DNA of 64,000 nt from Aliitabrizicola sp031408575 (lineage in GTDB: Bacteria; Pseudomonadota; Alphaproteobacteria; Rhodobacterales; Rhodobacteraceae). Positions 1-8,164 of this stretch are shown here, one piece after another. The notes under the pieces are model-generated. The model searched no databases and was not told where the DNA came from. It saw nothing but the letters and a program-made list of their open reading frames with translations. The stretch is taken from assembly GCA_031408575.1 (NCBI GenBank), contig JANNWS010000076.1, positions 1-64,000 on the forward strand, in the 5' to 3' direction. The position numbers and the translations under genes were made by a program. The first letter of the stretch is position 1. The number at the start of each line of letters is the position of its first letter.

Positions 1-2
1 AC

Positions 3-779
3 AACGGCCTGTTCTTCCGCACCGCCCCTTCGGATGCGCGCGAAGGCGAAGTTGCGGCCGACATCATGGTGGAACGTGGCATCAAGACCGCCGCACTTAC
101 CTATACCAACAACGACTATGGCAAGGGCCTTGCCGAGGCGATCGCCAGTTCGTTCGAGGCGAAGGGTGGCAAGATTACCATTTCGGCTGCGCATGAGGAC
201 GGCAAGGCAGACTACACCGCCGAGGTTGGCGCACTGGCCGCCGCCGGTGGCGATATCCTGATCGTCGCAGGCTACCTTGATCAAGGCGGCGTTGGTGTGA
301 TCCGCGCGGCCCTCGATACCGGGGCGTTCTCCAAGTTCGAACTGCCGGGCGGCATGATCGGTGACAACCTGACCAAGGCACTGGGCAATTCCATCGACGG
401 CTCGTTCGGCCAGGTACCGGGTACAGACGCACCGGGGATGAAAATTCTGGGTGACGCTTCGGGCGGCAAGTTCGACGTGAACTCGCCCTACACCCCGGAA
501 AGCTATGATGCGGCGGCGCTGATCATGCTGGCGATGCAAGCCGCCAACTCGTCGAAATCGACCGACTTCGCAGGCAAGATCGTCGAGCTGGCCAACGCGC
601 CGGGTGAAAAGATCTATCCCGGCGAATTGGGCAAGGCGCTGCAACTGATCAAGGATGGCACGGATATCGACTATGTCGGGGCCTCGGCCGTGGAACTGGT
701 CGGACCGGGCGAATCTGCAGGCAATTATCGCGAAATCGACGTGATTGACGGCGCGATCGTCACCACCCGCTTCCGTTGA
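3..779 (+). CDS. ABC transporter substrate-binding protein, LivK-like (5' end missing)
   Basis: C-terminal 258 residues of a periplasmic type I substrate-binding protein of the branched-chain amino acid (HAAT) family. The frame is open from base 3, so the start and signal peptide lie upstream of the window. The visible part alternates beta-strands and helices as in the LivK fold, including a segment on an independent substrate ('TYTNNDYGKG') and the late 'YTPESYDAAALI' segment typical of the second lobe. It captures a small amino compound for the permease encoded downstream. The next gene, the LivG ATPase, starts 123 bases further on after a strong hairpin. The substrate cannot be read from the sequence. 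The dehydrogenase at 5680 hints at an N-methylated glycine-like compound, which is inference. Confidence 0.9.
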   Translation, partial: NGLFFRTAPSDAREGEVAADIMVERGIKTAALTYTNNDYGKGLAEAIASSFEAKGGKITISAAHEDGKADYTAEVGALAAAGGDILIVAGYLDQGGVGVIRAALDTGAFSKFELPGGMIGDNLTKALGNSIDGSFGQVPGTDAPGMKILGDASGGKFDVNSPYTPESYDAAALIMLAMQAANSSKSTDFAGKIVELANAPGEKIYPGELGKALQLIKDGTDIDYVGASAVELVGPGESAGNYREIDVIDGAIVTTRFR

Positions 780-805
780 TCGGCGTGCGGCACTAACCGA
801 CAGGC

Positions 806-833
806 ACGGCCCGGACGCATCGCTCCGGGCCGT
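806..833 (+). promoter_or_regulatory. Intercistronic hairpin after the binding-protein gene
   Basis: A perfect 10-base inverted repeat (806-815 with 824-833, ACGGCCCGGA and its complement) around an 8-base loop, with no T-run after it. It lies between the binding-protein gene and livG. Hairpins here commonly protect the upstream message or damp read-through, so that binding protein is made in excess of membrane components. That role is inferred. Confidence 0.6.
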
Positions 834-902
834 TGCCACAACAAACAGCCCCCGGCACGGTCCCATGACCGGAGACACGGGCGGCACTCAGGGGAGTACC
901 GC

Positions 903-1688
903 ATGATCGTCGTTGAGGATCTGCACAAGCATTTCGGCGGCTTTCACGCGGTCGACGGTGCGTCGATCGAGATCAAGGGCGGGTCCATCACCGGGCTGAT
1001 CGGGCCGAATGGTGCGGGAAAAACCACGCTGTTCAACGTGATCGCAGGCCGGTTGCCGCCCACCTCGGGCCGTGTGTTCATGGACGGCGATGATATCACC
1101 GGACTTGCGCCGCACGATCTGTTCCACAAGGGTCTGTTGCGCACCTTTCAGATTGCGCATGAATTCGGCTCCATGACGGTGCGCGAAAACCTGATGATGG
1201 TGCCGGCCAATCAATCCGGCGAAACGCTGTGGAACGCGTGGTTCCGCCGCGGCGCCGTCGCCGCCGAGGAACGCCGCATCCGCGACAAGGCCGATGAGGT
1301 GCTGGAGTTTCTGACGATCAGCCATCTGGCGGATGAGCGGGCCGCGAACATCTCGGGCGGGCAGAAGAAGCTGCTCGAATTGGGCCGCACCATGATGGTC
1401 GATGCCAAGATCGTCTTTCTGGACGAAGTGGGCGCGGGCGTGAACCGCACCCTGCTCAACACCATCGCCGATGCGATCCTGCGACTGAACAAGGAACGCG
1501 GCTATACCTTCTGCGTGATCGAGCATGACATGGATTTCATCGCGCGCCTCTGCGATCCGGTGATCGTCATGGCGCAGGGCAAGGTGCTGGCGCAAGGCAC
1601 GGTGGCCGAGGTCAAGAATGACGAGCGGGTGATCGAGGCCTATCTTGGCACCGGATTGAAGAATAAAGTTAAGGAGATTGTAGCGTGA
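903..1688 (+). CDS. livG: ABC transporter ATP-binding protein, LivG-like
   Basis: Cytoplasmic ATPase of a branched-chain amino acid type importer, 261 residues, the usual length. Walker A 'GPNGAGKTT' is at about residues 34-42 and the signature 'SGGQKK' at 151-156. Walker B reads 'VFLDEVGAG' (D174, E175). The proline that normally follows the catalytic Glu is a valine, which is unusual for LivG but leaves both acidic residues intact. The C-terminal extension ('IEAYLGTG') is typical of LivG. The start ATG at 903 follows a 'GGGGAG' ribosome site. The stop overlaps a possible GTG start of the following small gene. Confidence 0.92.
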   Translation: MIVVEDLHKHFGGFHAVDGASIEIKGGSITGLIGPNGAGKTTLFNVIAGRLPPTSGRVFMDGDDITGLAPHDLFHKGLLRTFQIAHEFGSMTVRENLMMVPANQSGETLWNAWFRRGAVAAEERRIRDKADEVLEFLTISHLADERAANISGGQKKLLELGRTMMVDAKIVFLDEVGAGVNRTLLNTIADAILRLNKERGYTFCVIEHDMDFIARLCDPVIVMAQGKVLAQGTVAEVKNDERVIEAYLGTGLKNKVKEIVA

Positions 1689-1702
1689 GTTTCGTCAGCC
1701 AA

Positions 1703-2086
1703 ATGAAACTACCCATATGCTTTGCAGCACTATTTTCGTCGCTAGCTTCCGTTTGTTCAGCAAATGTGGTGAGTTTCGATTGCCAATTTACAACCGTCTG
1801 TATCCCCGACAAAGGGTGCGAAACTGCGCAGTTTGTAATCGGATTCCAACTGGACACTGTTAGTAGGGATGCCTTTGTGATTGGCAACAACGGACTTAGT
1901 CCTGTGCAAGTGTATGAAGGAGATCAAGGAGTCACCTTTCAAGAGTCTCTTGACTCCGGCGCTATACAAACAACGACCGTTGCAGGGGCCGGATATGCGG
2001 TTCACAGCCGCCATACGATCATCGGGGAACAACTAAGCCCCAGCCAATATGTCGGAACATGTAAAGCAAAGAATACTAATGGCTGA
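1703..2086 (+). CDS. Small exported four-cysteine protein inserted between livG and livF
   Basis: Unknown function, 127 residues. From ATG 1703 it opens with a clear signal peptide ('MKLPICFAALFSS..', cleavage likely after 'VCSA'), so the product is probably periplasmic. The mature part has a C-x5-C-x5-C cluster near its N-terminus and a final 'GTC' near its C-terminus, suggesting two disulfides. A GTG at 1685, overlapping the livG stop, would add six residues in front of the signal peptide, so I prefer the ATG. The gene is visibly AT-richer than its neighbours and overlaps the livF start, which looks like an insertion into the operon. It resembles the protein at 2794 (same Cys pattern, an 'EGD' motif and a terminal 'GTC'). 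No enzyme motif is visible. Confidence 0.75.
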   Translation: MKLPICFAALFSSLASVCSANVVSFDCQFTTVCIPDKGCETAQFVIGFQLDTVSRDAFVIGNNGLSPVQVYEGDQGVTFQESLDSGAIQTTTVAGAGYAVHSRHTIIGEQLSPSQYVGTCKAKNTNG

Positions 2087-2789
2087 ACCGTTCCTGATCG
2101 GCGACGCGATGACCGGCGGTTACGGGGCTGCCGACATCCTGCACAGTTGCACCATTGCCGTCGAACCGGGCCAGATCGCGGTGATCGTCGGCCCTAACGG
2201 GGCAGGCAAATCTACCGCGATGAAGGCGGTTTTCGGAATGCTGAAGCTGCGCGCGGGCCATGTGCGGCTGGCGGGCGAGGATATCACCGGGCTGTCGCCA
2301 CAGGCCCGCGTCGCCAAGGGCATGGCCTTTGTGCCGCAGACGCAGAACATCTTTACCTCGATGACCGTCGAGGAGAACCTTGAAATGGGGGCGTTCCTGC
2401 GCCGTGACGATATCAAGGCGACACTGGAACAGATTTACACCCTGTTCCCGATCCTGCGCGACAAGCGCCGTCAGGCAGCGGGCGAGCTTTCCGGCGGGCA
2501 GCGCCAGCAGGTGGCGGTGGGTCGCGCGCTGATGACCCAGCCCAAGGTGCTGATGCTGGACGAGCCGACCGCAGGCGTCAGCCCCATCGTGATGGACGAG
2601 CTTTTTGACCGGATCATTGAGGTGGCCCGCACCGGCATCTCGATTCTGATGGTGGAACAGAATGCGCGTCAGGCGCTCGACATCGCCGACAAGGGTTATG
2701 TGCTGGTGCAGGGGGCCAACCGCTTTACCGATACCGGCAAGGCGCTGCTCGCCGACCCCGAGGTGCGCCGCACCTTTTTGGGGGGCTGA
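2079..2789 (+). CDS. livF: ABC transporter ATP-binding protein, LivF-like
   Basis: Second cytoplasmic ATPase of the importer, 236 residues from ATG 2079. Walker A 'GPNGAGKST' is near residues 39-46, the signature is 'LSGGQRQQ' and Walker B is 'VLMLDEPTAG', all canonical. It should pair with LivG as the nucleotide-binding heterodimer under LivH and LivM. Another ATG at 2049 would add ten residues lying within the preceding small gene. I choose 2079 because 'MAEPFLIGD' fits the family N-terminus and gives a short overlap with the upstream stop at 2084-2086. Adjacent to a second small exported protein starting four bases after its stop. Confidence 0.93.
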   Translation: MAEPFLIGDAMTGGYGAADILHSCTIAVEPGQIAVIVGPNGAGKSTAMKAVFGMLKLRAGHVRLAGEDITGLSPQARVAKGMAFVPQTQNIFTSMTVEENLEMGAFLRRDDIKATLEQIYTLFPILRDKRRQAAGELSGGQRQQVAVGRALMTQPKVLMLDEPTAGVSPIVMDELFDRIIEVARTGISILMVEQNARQALDIADKGYVLVQGANRFTDTGKALLADPEVRRTFLGG

Positions 2790-2793
2790 CCGG

Positions 2794-3153
2794 ATGCTGC
2801 GCCTTTTTGTGATCCTGACCCTTTTCGCCAGCCCCGCCACCGCGTCCGAGCTTTGGTGCATGCCCGACACCATGTGCCGCGACGAAACCTGCCGCGCCAC
2901 CACCGATGAAGAATCCTCGATCCGCTTGCATGATGCCGGAACCGCGACCCCGACCCTTCGCAGCAGTGCCGAAGACATCCCGTTGCGCCGCACCCATGAA
3001 GGCGACGTGATCCAGTGGGAAGGTGTCAATGAACACGGCGGGGCCGAACTGCTGGCCGTTCGAACCGCCAACGGGGCCTTTGTCTACCGCGTGAAGCCCA
3101 TGAATGACACCGTGGTTTTCACCCGGCGTGGCACTTGCGAGGTGCAGCCATGA
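2794..3153 (+). CDS. Small exported four-cysteine protein between livF and livH
   Basis: Unknown function, 119 residues with a short signal peptide ('MLRLFVILTLFASPATAS'), so probably periplasmic. The mature protein begins 'ELWCMPDTMC' and has a C-x5-C-x4-C cluster, a central 'HEGD' and a terminal 'RGTC'. The same elements in the same order occur in the protein at 1703, so the two are likely divergent paralogues. The stop is 35 bases before the livH start and the gene fits between transporter genes on the same strand, so it is co-transcribed. Composition is like its GC-rich neighbours, unlike the 1703 gene. It could be an accessory periplasmic factor or a disulfide-bonded binding protein. Neither is shown by the sequence. 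Confidence 0.78.
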   Translation: MLRLFVILTLFASPATASELWCMPDTMCRDETCRATTDEESSIRLHDAGTATPTLRSSAEDIPLRRTHEGDVIQWEGVNEHGGAELLAVRTANGAFVYRVKPMNDTVVFTRRGTCEVQP

Positions 3154-3187
3154 TCCCTGCCCGCAACCAACTCTGCGAAGGACTGTG

Positions 3188-4198
3188 ATGGACATCCTCA
3201 ACGCCATTGTGGCCTTCGCCAATTTCGTGTTCGTTCCCGGAATTGCTTATGGTGCGCAGCTTGCCATCGGCGCACTGGGCGTGACGCTGATCTACGGCAT
3301 CCTGCGGTTTTCCAACTTTGCCCATGGCGACACGATGGCCTTCGGCACGATGGTGACGATCCTGTTCACCTGGTGGTTCCAGTCGATCGGGATCAGCTTT
3401 GGCCCCCTGCCCACCGCCCTTCTAGCCCTGCCCATCGGCATCGCGGCCACGGCACTGTTCGTGCTGGGGACCGACCGTGTGGTCTACCGGTTTTACCGCA
3501 AGCAGCGGGTGGCGACGTCAATCCTCGTGATCGTCTCGCTGGGTGTCACCTTTGTGATGAACGGCATCACCCGCTTCATCATCGGCACGGAAGAACAGAA
3601 CTTTGCCGACGGCGAGAGGTTTGTGATTACCGCCGGTGATTTCAAGACTGCAACGGGGCTGGCCGAAGGGCTTGCCATCAAGTCCACGCAGGCGATCACG
3701 CTGGCAACAGCGGTGCTGGTGGTGGCAGCACTCTTCTGGTTCCTGAACCGGACCCGCACCGGCAAATCCATGCGGGCGTTTTCGGACAACGAGGATCTGG
3801 CGCTGCTGTCGGGCATCAACCCCGAACGGGTGGTCGCCGTGACCTGGATCATCGCGGCCGCCCTGGCGACCATCGCAGGCGTACTTTACGGACTGGACAA
3901 AAGCTTTAAGCCGTTCACCTATTTCCAGCTTCTGTTGCCGATCTTCGCTGCCGCCGTCGTCGGTGGGCTTGGCAACCCGCTGGGGGCGATCGCGGGCGGC
4001 TTTGTGATCGCGTTTTCCGAGGTTATGGTTACCTATGCTTGGAAAAAGGTGCTGGGTTATCTTCTGCCGGCCAGCATGGCCCCGGAGGGCTTGGTGCAAC
4101 TTCTGAGCACCGACTACAAGTTCGCGGTCAGCTTCACCATCCTGATCGGGGTGTTGCTGTTCAAACCCACGGGCCTTTTCAAAGGGAAATCGGTATGA
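3188..4198 (+). CDS. livH: ABC transporter permease, LivH-like
   Basis: Inner-membrane permease of the HAAT family, 336 residues with about eight hydrophobic segments. It begins 'MDILNAIVAFANF' and has the family hallmark 'GALGVTLIYGILRFSNFAHGD' region near residues 25-46. ATG 3188 follows an 'AAGGA' ribosome site. The stop overlaps the livM start (ATGA at 4195-4198), showing translational coupling. It forms the substrate channel with LivM. The late 'GGLGNPLGAIAGGF' motif is the coupling region that contacts the ATPases in this family. Confidence 0.93.
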   Translation: MDILNAIVAFANFVFVPGIAYGAQLAIGALGVTLIYGILRFSNFAHGDTMAFGTMVTILFTWWFQSIGISFGPLPTALLALPIGIAATALFVLGTDRVVYRFYRKQRVATSILVIVSLGVTFVMNGITRFIIGTEEQNFADGERFVITAGDFKTATGLAEGLAIKSTQAITLATAVLVVAALFWFLNRTRTGKSMRAFSDNEDLALLSGINPERVVAVTWIIAAALATIAGVLYGLDKSFKPFTYFQLLLPIFAAAVVGGLGNPLGAIAGGFVIAFSEVMVTYAWKKVLGYLLPASMAPEGLVQLLSTDYKFAVSFTILIGVLLFKPTGLFKGKSV

Positions 4199-5499
4199 CT
4201 CCGCGCAACCTCGCCCTTTTTGCCGCCGTTGCCTGCCTGTTTCTGATCACCGGGGTCTGGTTCAGCTGGAACCTTGCATTGGGCATCCTGAACATGTCGC
4301 TGATCTCGGCGATCATGGCGATGGGGGTGAACATCCAGTGGGGCTATGCGGGCTTGTTCAACGTGGGCATCATGGGGTTTGTCGCGTTGGGAGGGCTGGC
4401 CGTGGTGCTGACCTCGGCACAGCCCGCACCGGGCGGCTTTGCGGCGGGTGGGACGGGCATCGCTGTTGCGCTGATCATGGGAATTGCCACGATCGCGATT
4501 GCCGTAGCACTCTACAACCGAATGAAACCGGGACGAAAGCGAACGATCGTTCTTATAGCGGTGCTGGTTGCGGGCTTCTTTCTCTATCGCTGGGTTTTTG
4601 TACCAGCCGCGCAGGCGATCGAGGCGAATGACCCCGCGACCTATGGAAATCTTGGTGGTCTTGGCTTGCCGACCTTGGTTGCCTGGCCGATGGGCGGGCT
4701 TCTGGCCGCCGCCGCCGCCTGGGCCATTGGCAAGACAGCCCTTGGCTTGCGTTCGGATTACCTTGCAATTGCCACGCTGGGCATCGCCGAGATTGTCATC
4801 GCGGTGATGAAAAACGAAGACTGGCTGGCGCGCGGCGTGAAGAACATCACCAAGCTGCCGCGCCCCTGGCCGGTGCCGCAAGAAGTAAACCTGCAACAAA
4901 GCCCGGCGTTCCTCCACTGGACCACCCGTTGGAATTTCGACCCGGTTCTGACCTCATCCATCATCGTGAAGCTGGCCTATGCCAGCCTGTTCGGAACGGT
5001 TCTGCTGATCGTGGTCTTTCTGTCCGAACGCGCGCTGCGTTCGCCCTGGGGCCGCACCATGCGCGCCATCCGGGACAACGAGGTTTCGGCCGAAGCGATG
5101 GGAAAATATGTCACCGGCCGTCACCTGCAGGTTTTCATCCTCGGTTCTGCCGTCGTCGGCATCGCGGGGGCGATGATGACCACGCTGGACGGGCAGTTGA
5201 CACCCGGCAGCTATTCACCGCTGCGCTACACGTTCCTGATCTGGATGATGGTGATCGTCGGAGGGTCCGGCAACAACTGGGGCGCGGTTCTGGGCGGGTT
5301 CCTGATCTACTGGCTGTGGATCATGGTCGAACCTATGGGTCTGTGGCTGATGCAGACCATCACGGCTGGGATGGAAGATGGCTCTTGGCTGAAAAGCCGG
5401 CTGCAGGATTCCGCCGCCCACATGCGTCTGGTCACAATGGGCGTGATCCTGCTTCTGGTGCTGCGGTTCAGCCCGCGCGGCCTTATCCCCGAGAAGTAG
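4195..5499 (+). CDS. livM: ABC transporter permease, LivM-like
   Basis: Second inner-membrane permease of the importer, 434 residues with many hydrophobic segments. The start ATG overlaps the livH stop. The N-terminal half has the family element 'NIQWGYAGLFNVGIMGF' and the C-terminal half has 'RDNEVSAEAMGK' and 'GGSGNNWGAVLGG', the ATPase-contact loop. It is longer than many LivM proteins because of extra hydrophobic and loop sequence around residues 100-150, including a strongly basic stretch ('MKPGRKR'). Last transporter gene of the operon. A 180-base gap then leads to the dehydrogenase gene. Confidence 0.92.
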   Translation: MTPRNLALFAAVACLFLITGVWFSWNLALGILNMSLISAIMAMGVNIQWGYAGLFNVGIMGFVALGGLAVVLTSAQPAPGGFAAGGTGIAVALIMGIATIAIAVALYNRMKPGRKRTIVLIAVLVAGFFLYRWVFVPAAQAIEANDPATYGNLGGLGLPTLVAWPMGGLLAAAAAWAIGKTALGLRSDYLAIATLGIAEIVIAVMKNEDWLARGVKNITKLPRPWPVPQEVNLQQSPAFLHWTTRWNFDPVLTSSIIVKLAYASLFGTVLLIVVFLSERALRSPWGRTMRAIRDNEVSAEAMGKYVTGRHLQVFILGSAVVGIAGAMMTTLDGQLTPGSYSPLRYTFLIWMMVIVGGSGNNWGAVLGGFLIYWLWIMVEPMGLWLMQTITAGMEDGSWLKSRLQDSAAHMRLVTMGVILLLVLRFSPRGLIPEK

Positions 5500-5597
5500 T
5501 GCCGGGCAAAATGCGAGCCCCCTTGACCGGGAGCTAAACCCAAGCGGTGTGGTCCGTCGTGCGGCAAGACGGGCCACAGGTATCTGAGGCGCGTCAA

Positions 5598-5614
5598 GCG
5601 ACATTTCATGTCGC
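5598..5614. promoter_or_regulatory. Palindrome upstream of the dehydrogenase gene
   Basis: GCGACAT-TTC-ATGTCGC, a perfect 7-base inverted repeat with a 3-base spacer in the 180-base gap between livM and the FAD-GcvT gene, ending about 65 bases before the start codon. The size and symmetry fit a repressor operator, for example of a GntR-type dimer. A regulator is not encoded nearby, so the assignment is speculative. Confidence 0.4.
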
Positions 5615-5679
5615 AACCGTGCATGATTGGTTGGCCTTGCCCGGCCACTCTGCCCGAAATGGCGACGGAGTCCTCCCCC

Positions 5680-8097
5680 ATGAAAACCCATACCCGCGTT
5701 CTGGTCATCGGCGGCGGCGTCGTCGGTGCGTCTGTGCTGTATCACCTGACCAAGCTTGGCTGGTCCGATGTGACGCTGATCGAACGCTCTGAACTTACAT
5801 CAGGCTCTACCTGGCATGCAGCGGGCGGCTTTCACACCCTCAACGGCGATACCAACATGGCGGCCCTGCAAGGCTATACCATCCGGCTTTACAAGGAGCT
5901 GGAGGCGATCACCGGCATGTCCTGCGGGCTGCACCATGTCGGCGGCATCACCCTTGCCGACACGGTTGAACGCTTCGACATGCTGAAAGCCGAACGCGCC
6001 AAGCACCGCTACATGGGGCTTGATACCGCGATCCTGACACCCGCCGAAGTGACCGAGATGACCGATGGTCTGGTCAACACCGCAGGCATCATCGGCGCGC
6101 TTTATGATCCGCTGGACGGCCACCTCGACCCGTCCGGCACCACCCATGCCTATGCGAAAGCAGCCCGCATGGGCGGGGCCGAGATTATCCTGCACAATCG
6201 TGTGCTGGAAACCAACCCACGCGCCGACGGGTCTTGGGAAGTGGTAACTGAGCAAGGCACCATCATTGCCGAGCATCTGGTGAACGCCGCTGGCCTCTGG
6301 GCGCGTGAAGTGGGTGCAATGGCCGGTGTTTACTTGCCATTGTTGCCGATGGCGCACCAATACCTTGTGACCGACGACATCCCCGAGATCATGGCGCGCG
6401 GCAAGGAATTCCCGCATGTGATGGACCCCGGCGGCGAAAGCTATCTGCGTCAGGAAGGCCGCGGCCTTTGCATCGGCTTTTACGAAAAGCCGTGTGAAGC
6501 GTGGTCGGTCGATGGCACGCCGTGGAACTTTGGCCATGAATTGCTGAACGAGCAGTTCGACAAAATCGAAGATAGCGTGACTTTTGCCTACAAACGCTTT
6601 CCCGTGCTTGAACGTTCGGGCGTCAAGTCGGTCATCCATGGCCCCTTTACCTTTTCACCCGATGGCAATCCGCTGATCGGACCGGTTCCGGGCCTGCGCA
6701 ACTACTGGTCCGCCTGTGCGGTTATGGCAGGCTTCAGTCAAGGCGGCGGGATGGGCCTTGCTTTGGCGCAATGGATGACCCTTGGCGAGGTGGAACGCGA
6801 TCCGCGCGGTTTTGACGTAGCGCGCTTTGGTAACTGGACCACCCCCGGCTATACCGTACCCAAGGTGATCGAGAACTATCAGACCCGCTTTTCCGTGGCT
6901 TACCCGAATGAGGAAAAGCCCGCAGCCCGCCCGTTCCGCACCACCGCCATGTATGACACATTCAGCGAGATGCGGGCCGTATGGGGCCAGCAATACGGGC
7001 TGGAGGTGGTCAATTACCACGCCCTGCCGGGTGAGCCGTTGTTCGAGACGCCCACCTTCAAACGCTCCAACGCCTGGGATGCGACAAGGGCCGAGGTCAT
7101 GGCGGTGCGTAGTGGCGTCGGCATCAACGAGGTGCAGAACTTCGGAAAATACCGGATCACCGGGCCGAATGCGCGCGCGTGGCTTGACCGGATCATGGCC
7201 GGGTTGATCCCGAAACCGGGGCGGCTGTCCCTGACGCCGATGCTGGCGGAAAGCGGTAGGATCATCGGAGATTTCACCGTGTCCTGCCTGTCGGAAACCG
7301 AGTTTCAACTGACCGCCAGTTATGGCGCGCAAGGCTGGCATGGTCGCTGGTTCGAGAGTCACGCCGAAGCTGGTGTGCGCGTTGAAAACATCTCGGACAC
7401 CCGCACTGGATTTCAGATCGCCGGGCCAAAAGCGCGCGAGGTGCTGGCCCGCGTCACCCGGTCGGACGTGTCGCATGAGGCGTTCAAGTTCATGGATGTG
7501 CGCCGGCTGACCATCGGCATGGCCGACTGCATCGTGCAGCGTGTCAGCTACACCGCCGATCTTGGGTATGAGATCTACTGCGATGCGGTCAGCCAGCGCC
7601 ATCTGTGGCAGACGCTTTGGGATGCGGGCCAGGAGCATGGCATCCGACCCTTCGGGATGCGGGCGATGATGTCGCTGCGGCTGGACAAGTTCTTTGGCTC
7701 TTGGGGGCGCGAGTTCAGCCCGGATTACATGCCGGGCGAAACCGGGCTGGACCGCTTCATCCGCTGGAACAAGCCCAGCGACTGGATCGGCAAGGCCGCG
7801 GCTGTGAAGGAGAAGGCCGAAGGGCCGAAACGCAAGCTCTGCGCCTTTGTCGTCGAGGCTACCGATGCCGACGTGGTGGCGTGGGAACCGATCTGGCTGG
7901 ACGGCGCCGTGGTGGGGTTCTGCACCAGCGGGGGCTATTCGCATTTCACCGGAAAATCGGTGGCACTGGGCTTTGTCCCGACCGACAAGGCGGCGGAAGG
8001 GCTGCGGGTGGAAATCGAGATACTGGGCGAAAAGCGCCTTGCAACCCTTGTAACCGACGCATTGTTCGACGCGGACGGTGCAAGGATGCGGGGGTGA
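5680..8097 (+). CDS. FAD-dependent dehydrogenase with GcvT domain, dimethylglycine/sarcosine dehydrogenase-like
   Basis: Predicted cytoplasmic flavoenzyme of 805 residues that oxidatively demethylates an N-methylated amino acid and passes the one-carbon unit to tetrahydrofolate. The N-terminal half is a DAO-type FAD domain with 'VIGGGVVGAS' at about residues 8-17. 'SGSTWHAAG' follows at 41-49, where the His (H46) matches the histidine that carries covalent FAD in dimethylglycine and sarcosine dehydrogenases. The C-terminal half, from about residue 430, is an aminomethyltransferase (GcvT) domain. ATG 5680 is chosen because a GGAG ribosome site lies nine bases upstream and the FAD motif then sits at the N-terminus. 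An upstream in-frame ATG at 5608 lies inside a palindrome. Its place after the Liv genes suggests it uses the imported substrate. The precise substrate is not determinable. Confidence 0.88.
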   Translation: MKTHTRVLVIGGGVVGASVLYHLTKLGWSDVTLIERSELTSGSTWHAAGGFHTLNGDTNMAALQGYTIRLYKELEAITGMSCGLHHVGGITLADTVERFDMLKAERAKHRYMGLDTAILTPAEVTEMTDGLVNTAGIIGALYDPLDGHLDPSGTTHAYAKAARMGGAEIILHNRVLETNPRADGSWEVVTEQGTIIAEHLVNAAGLWAREVGAMAGVYLPLLPMAHQYLVTDDIPEIMARGKEFPHVMDPGGESYLRQEGRGLCIGFYEKPCEAWSVDGTPWNFGHELLNEQFDKIEDSVTFAYKRFPVLERSGVKSVIHGPFTFSPDGNPLIGPVPGLRNYWSACAVMAGFSQGGGMGLALAQWMTLGEVERDPRGFDVARFGNWTTPGYTVPKVIENYQTRFSVAYPNEEKPAARPFRTTAMYDTFSEMRAVWGQQYGLEVVNYHALPGEPLFETPTFKRSNAWDATRAEVMAVRSGVGINEVQNFGKYRITGPNARAWLDRIMAGLIPKPGRLSLTPMLAESGRIIGDFTVSCLSETEFQLTASYGAQGWHGRWFESHAEAGVRVENISDTRTGFQIAGPKAREVLARVTRSDVSHEAFKFMDVRRLTIGMADCIVQRVSYTADLGYEIYCDAVSQRHLWQTLWDAGQEHGIRPFGMRAMMSLRLDKFFGSWGREFSPDYMPGETGLDRFIRWNKPSDWIGKAAAVKEKAEGPKRKLCAFVVEATDADVVAWEPIWLDGAVVGFCTSGGYSHFTGKSVALGFVPTDKAAEGLRVEIEILGEKRLATLVTDALFDADGARMRG

Positions 8098-8164
8098 GGC
8101 GCAAACCGGCCCCGTCCATGCTTCCGTCGCGTCGACATGGCCCGGTTGCACCGGCCACGCGCCC

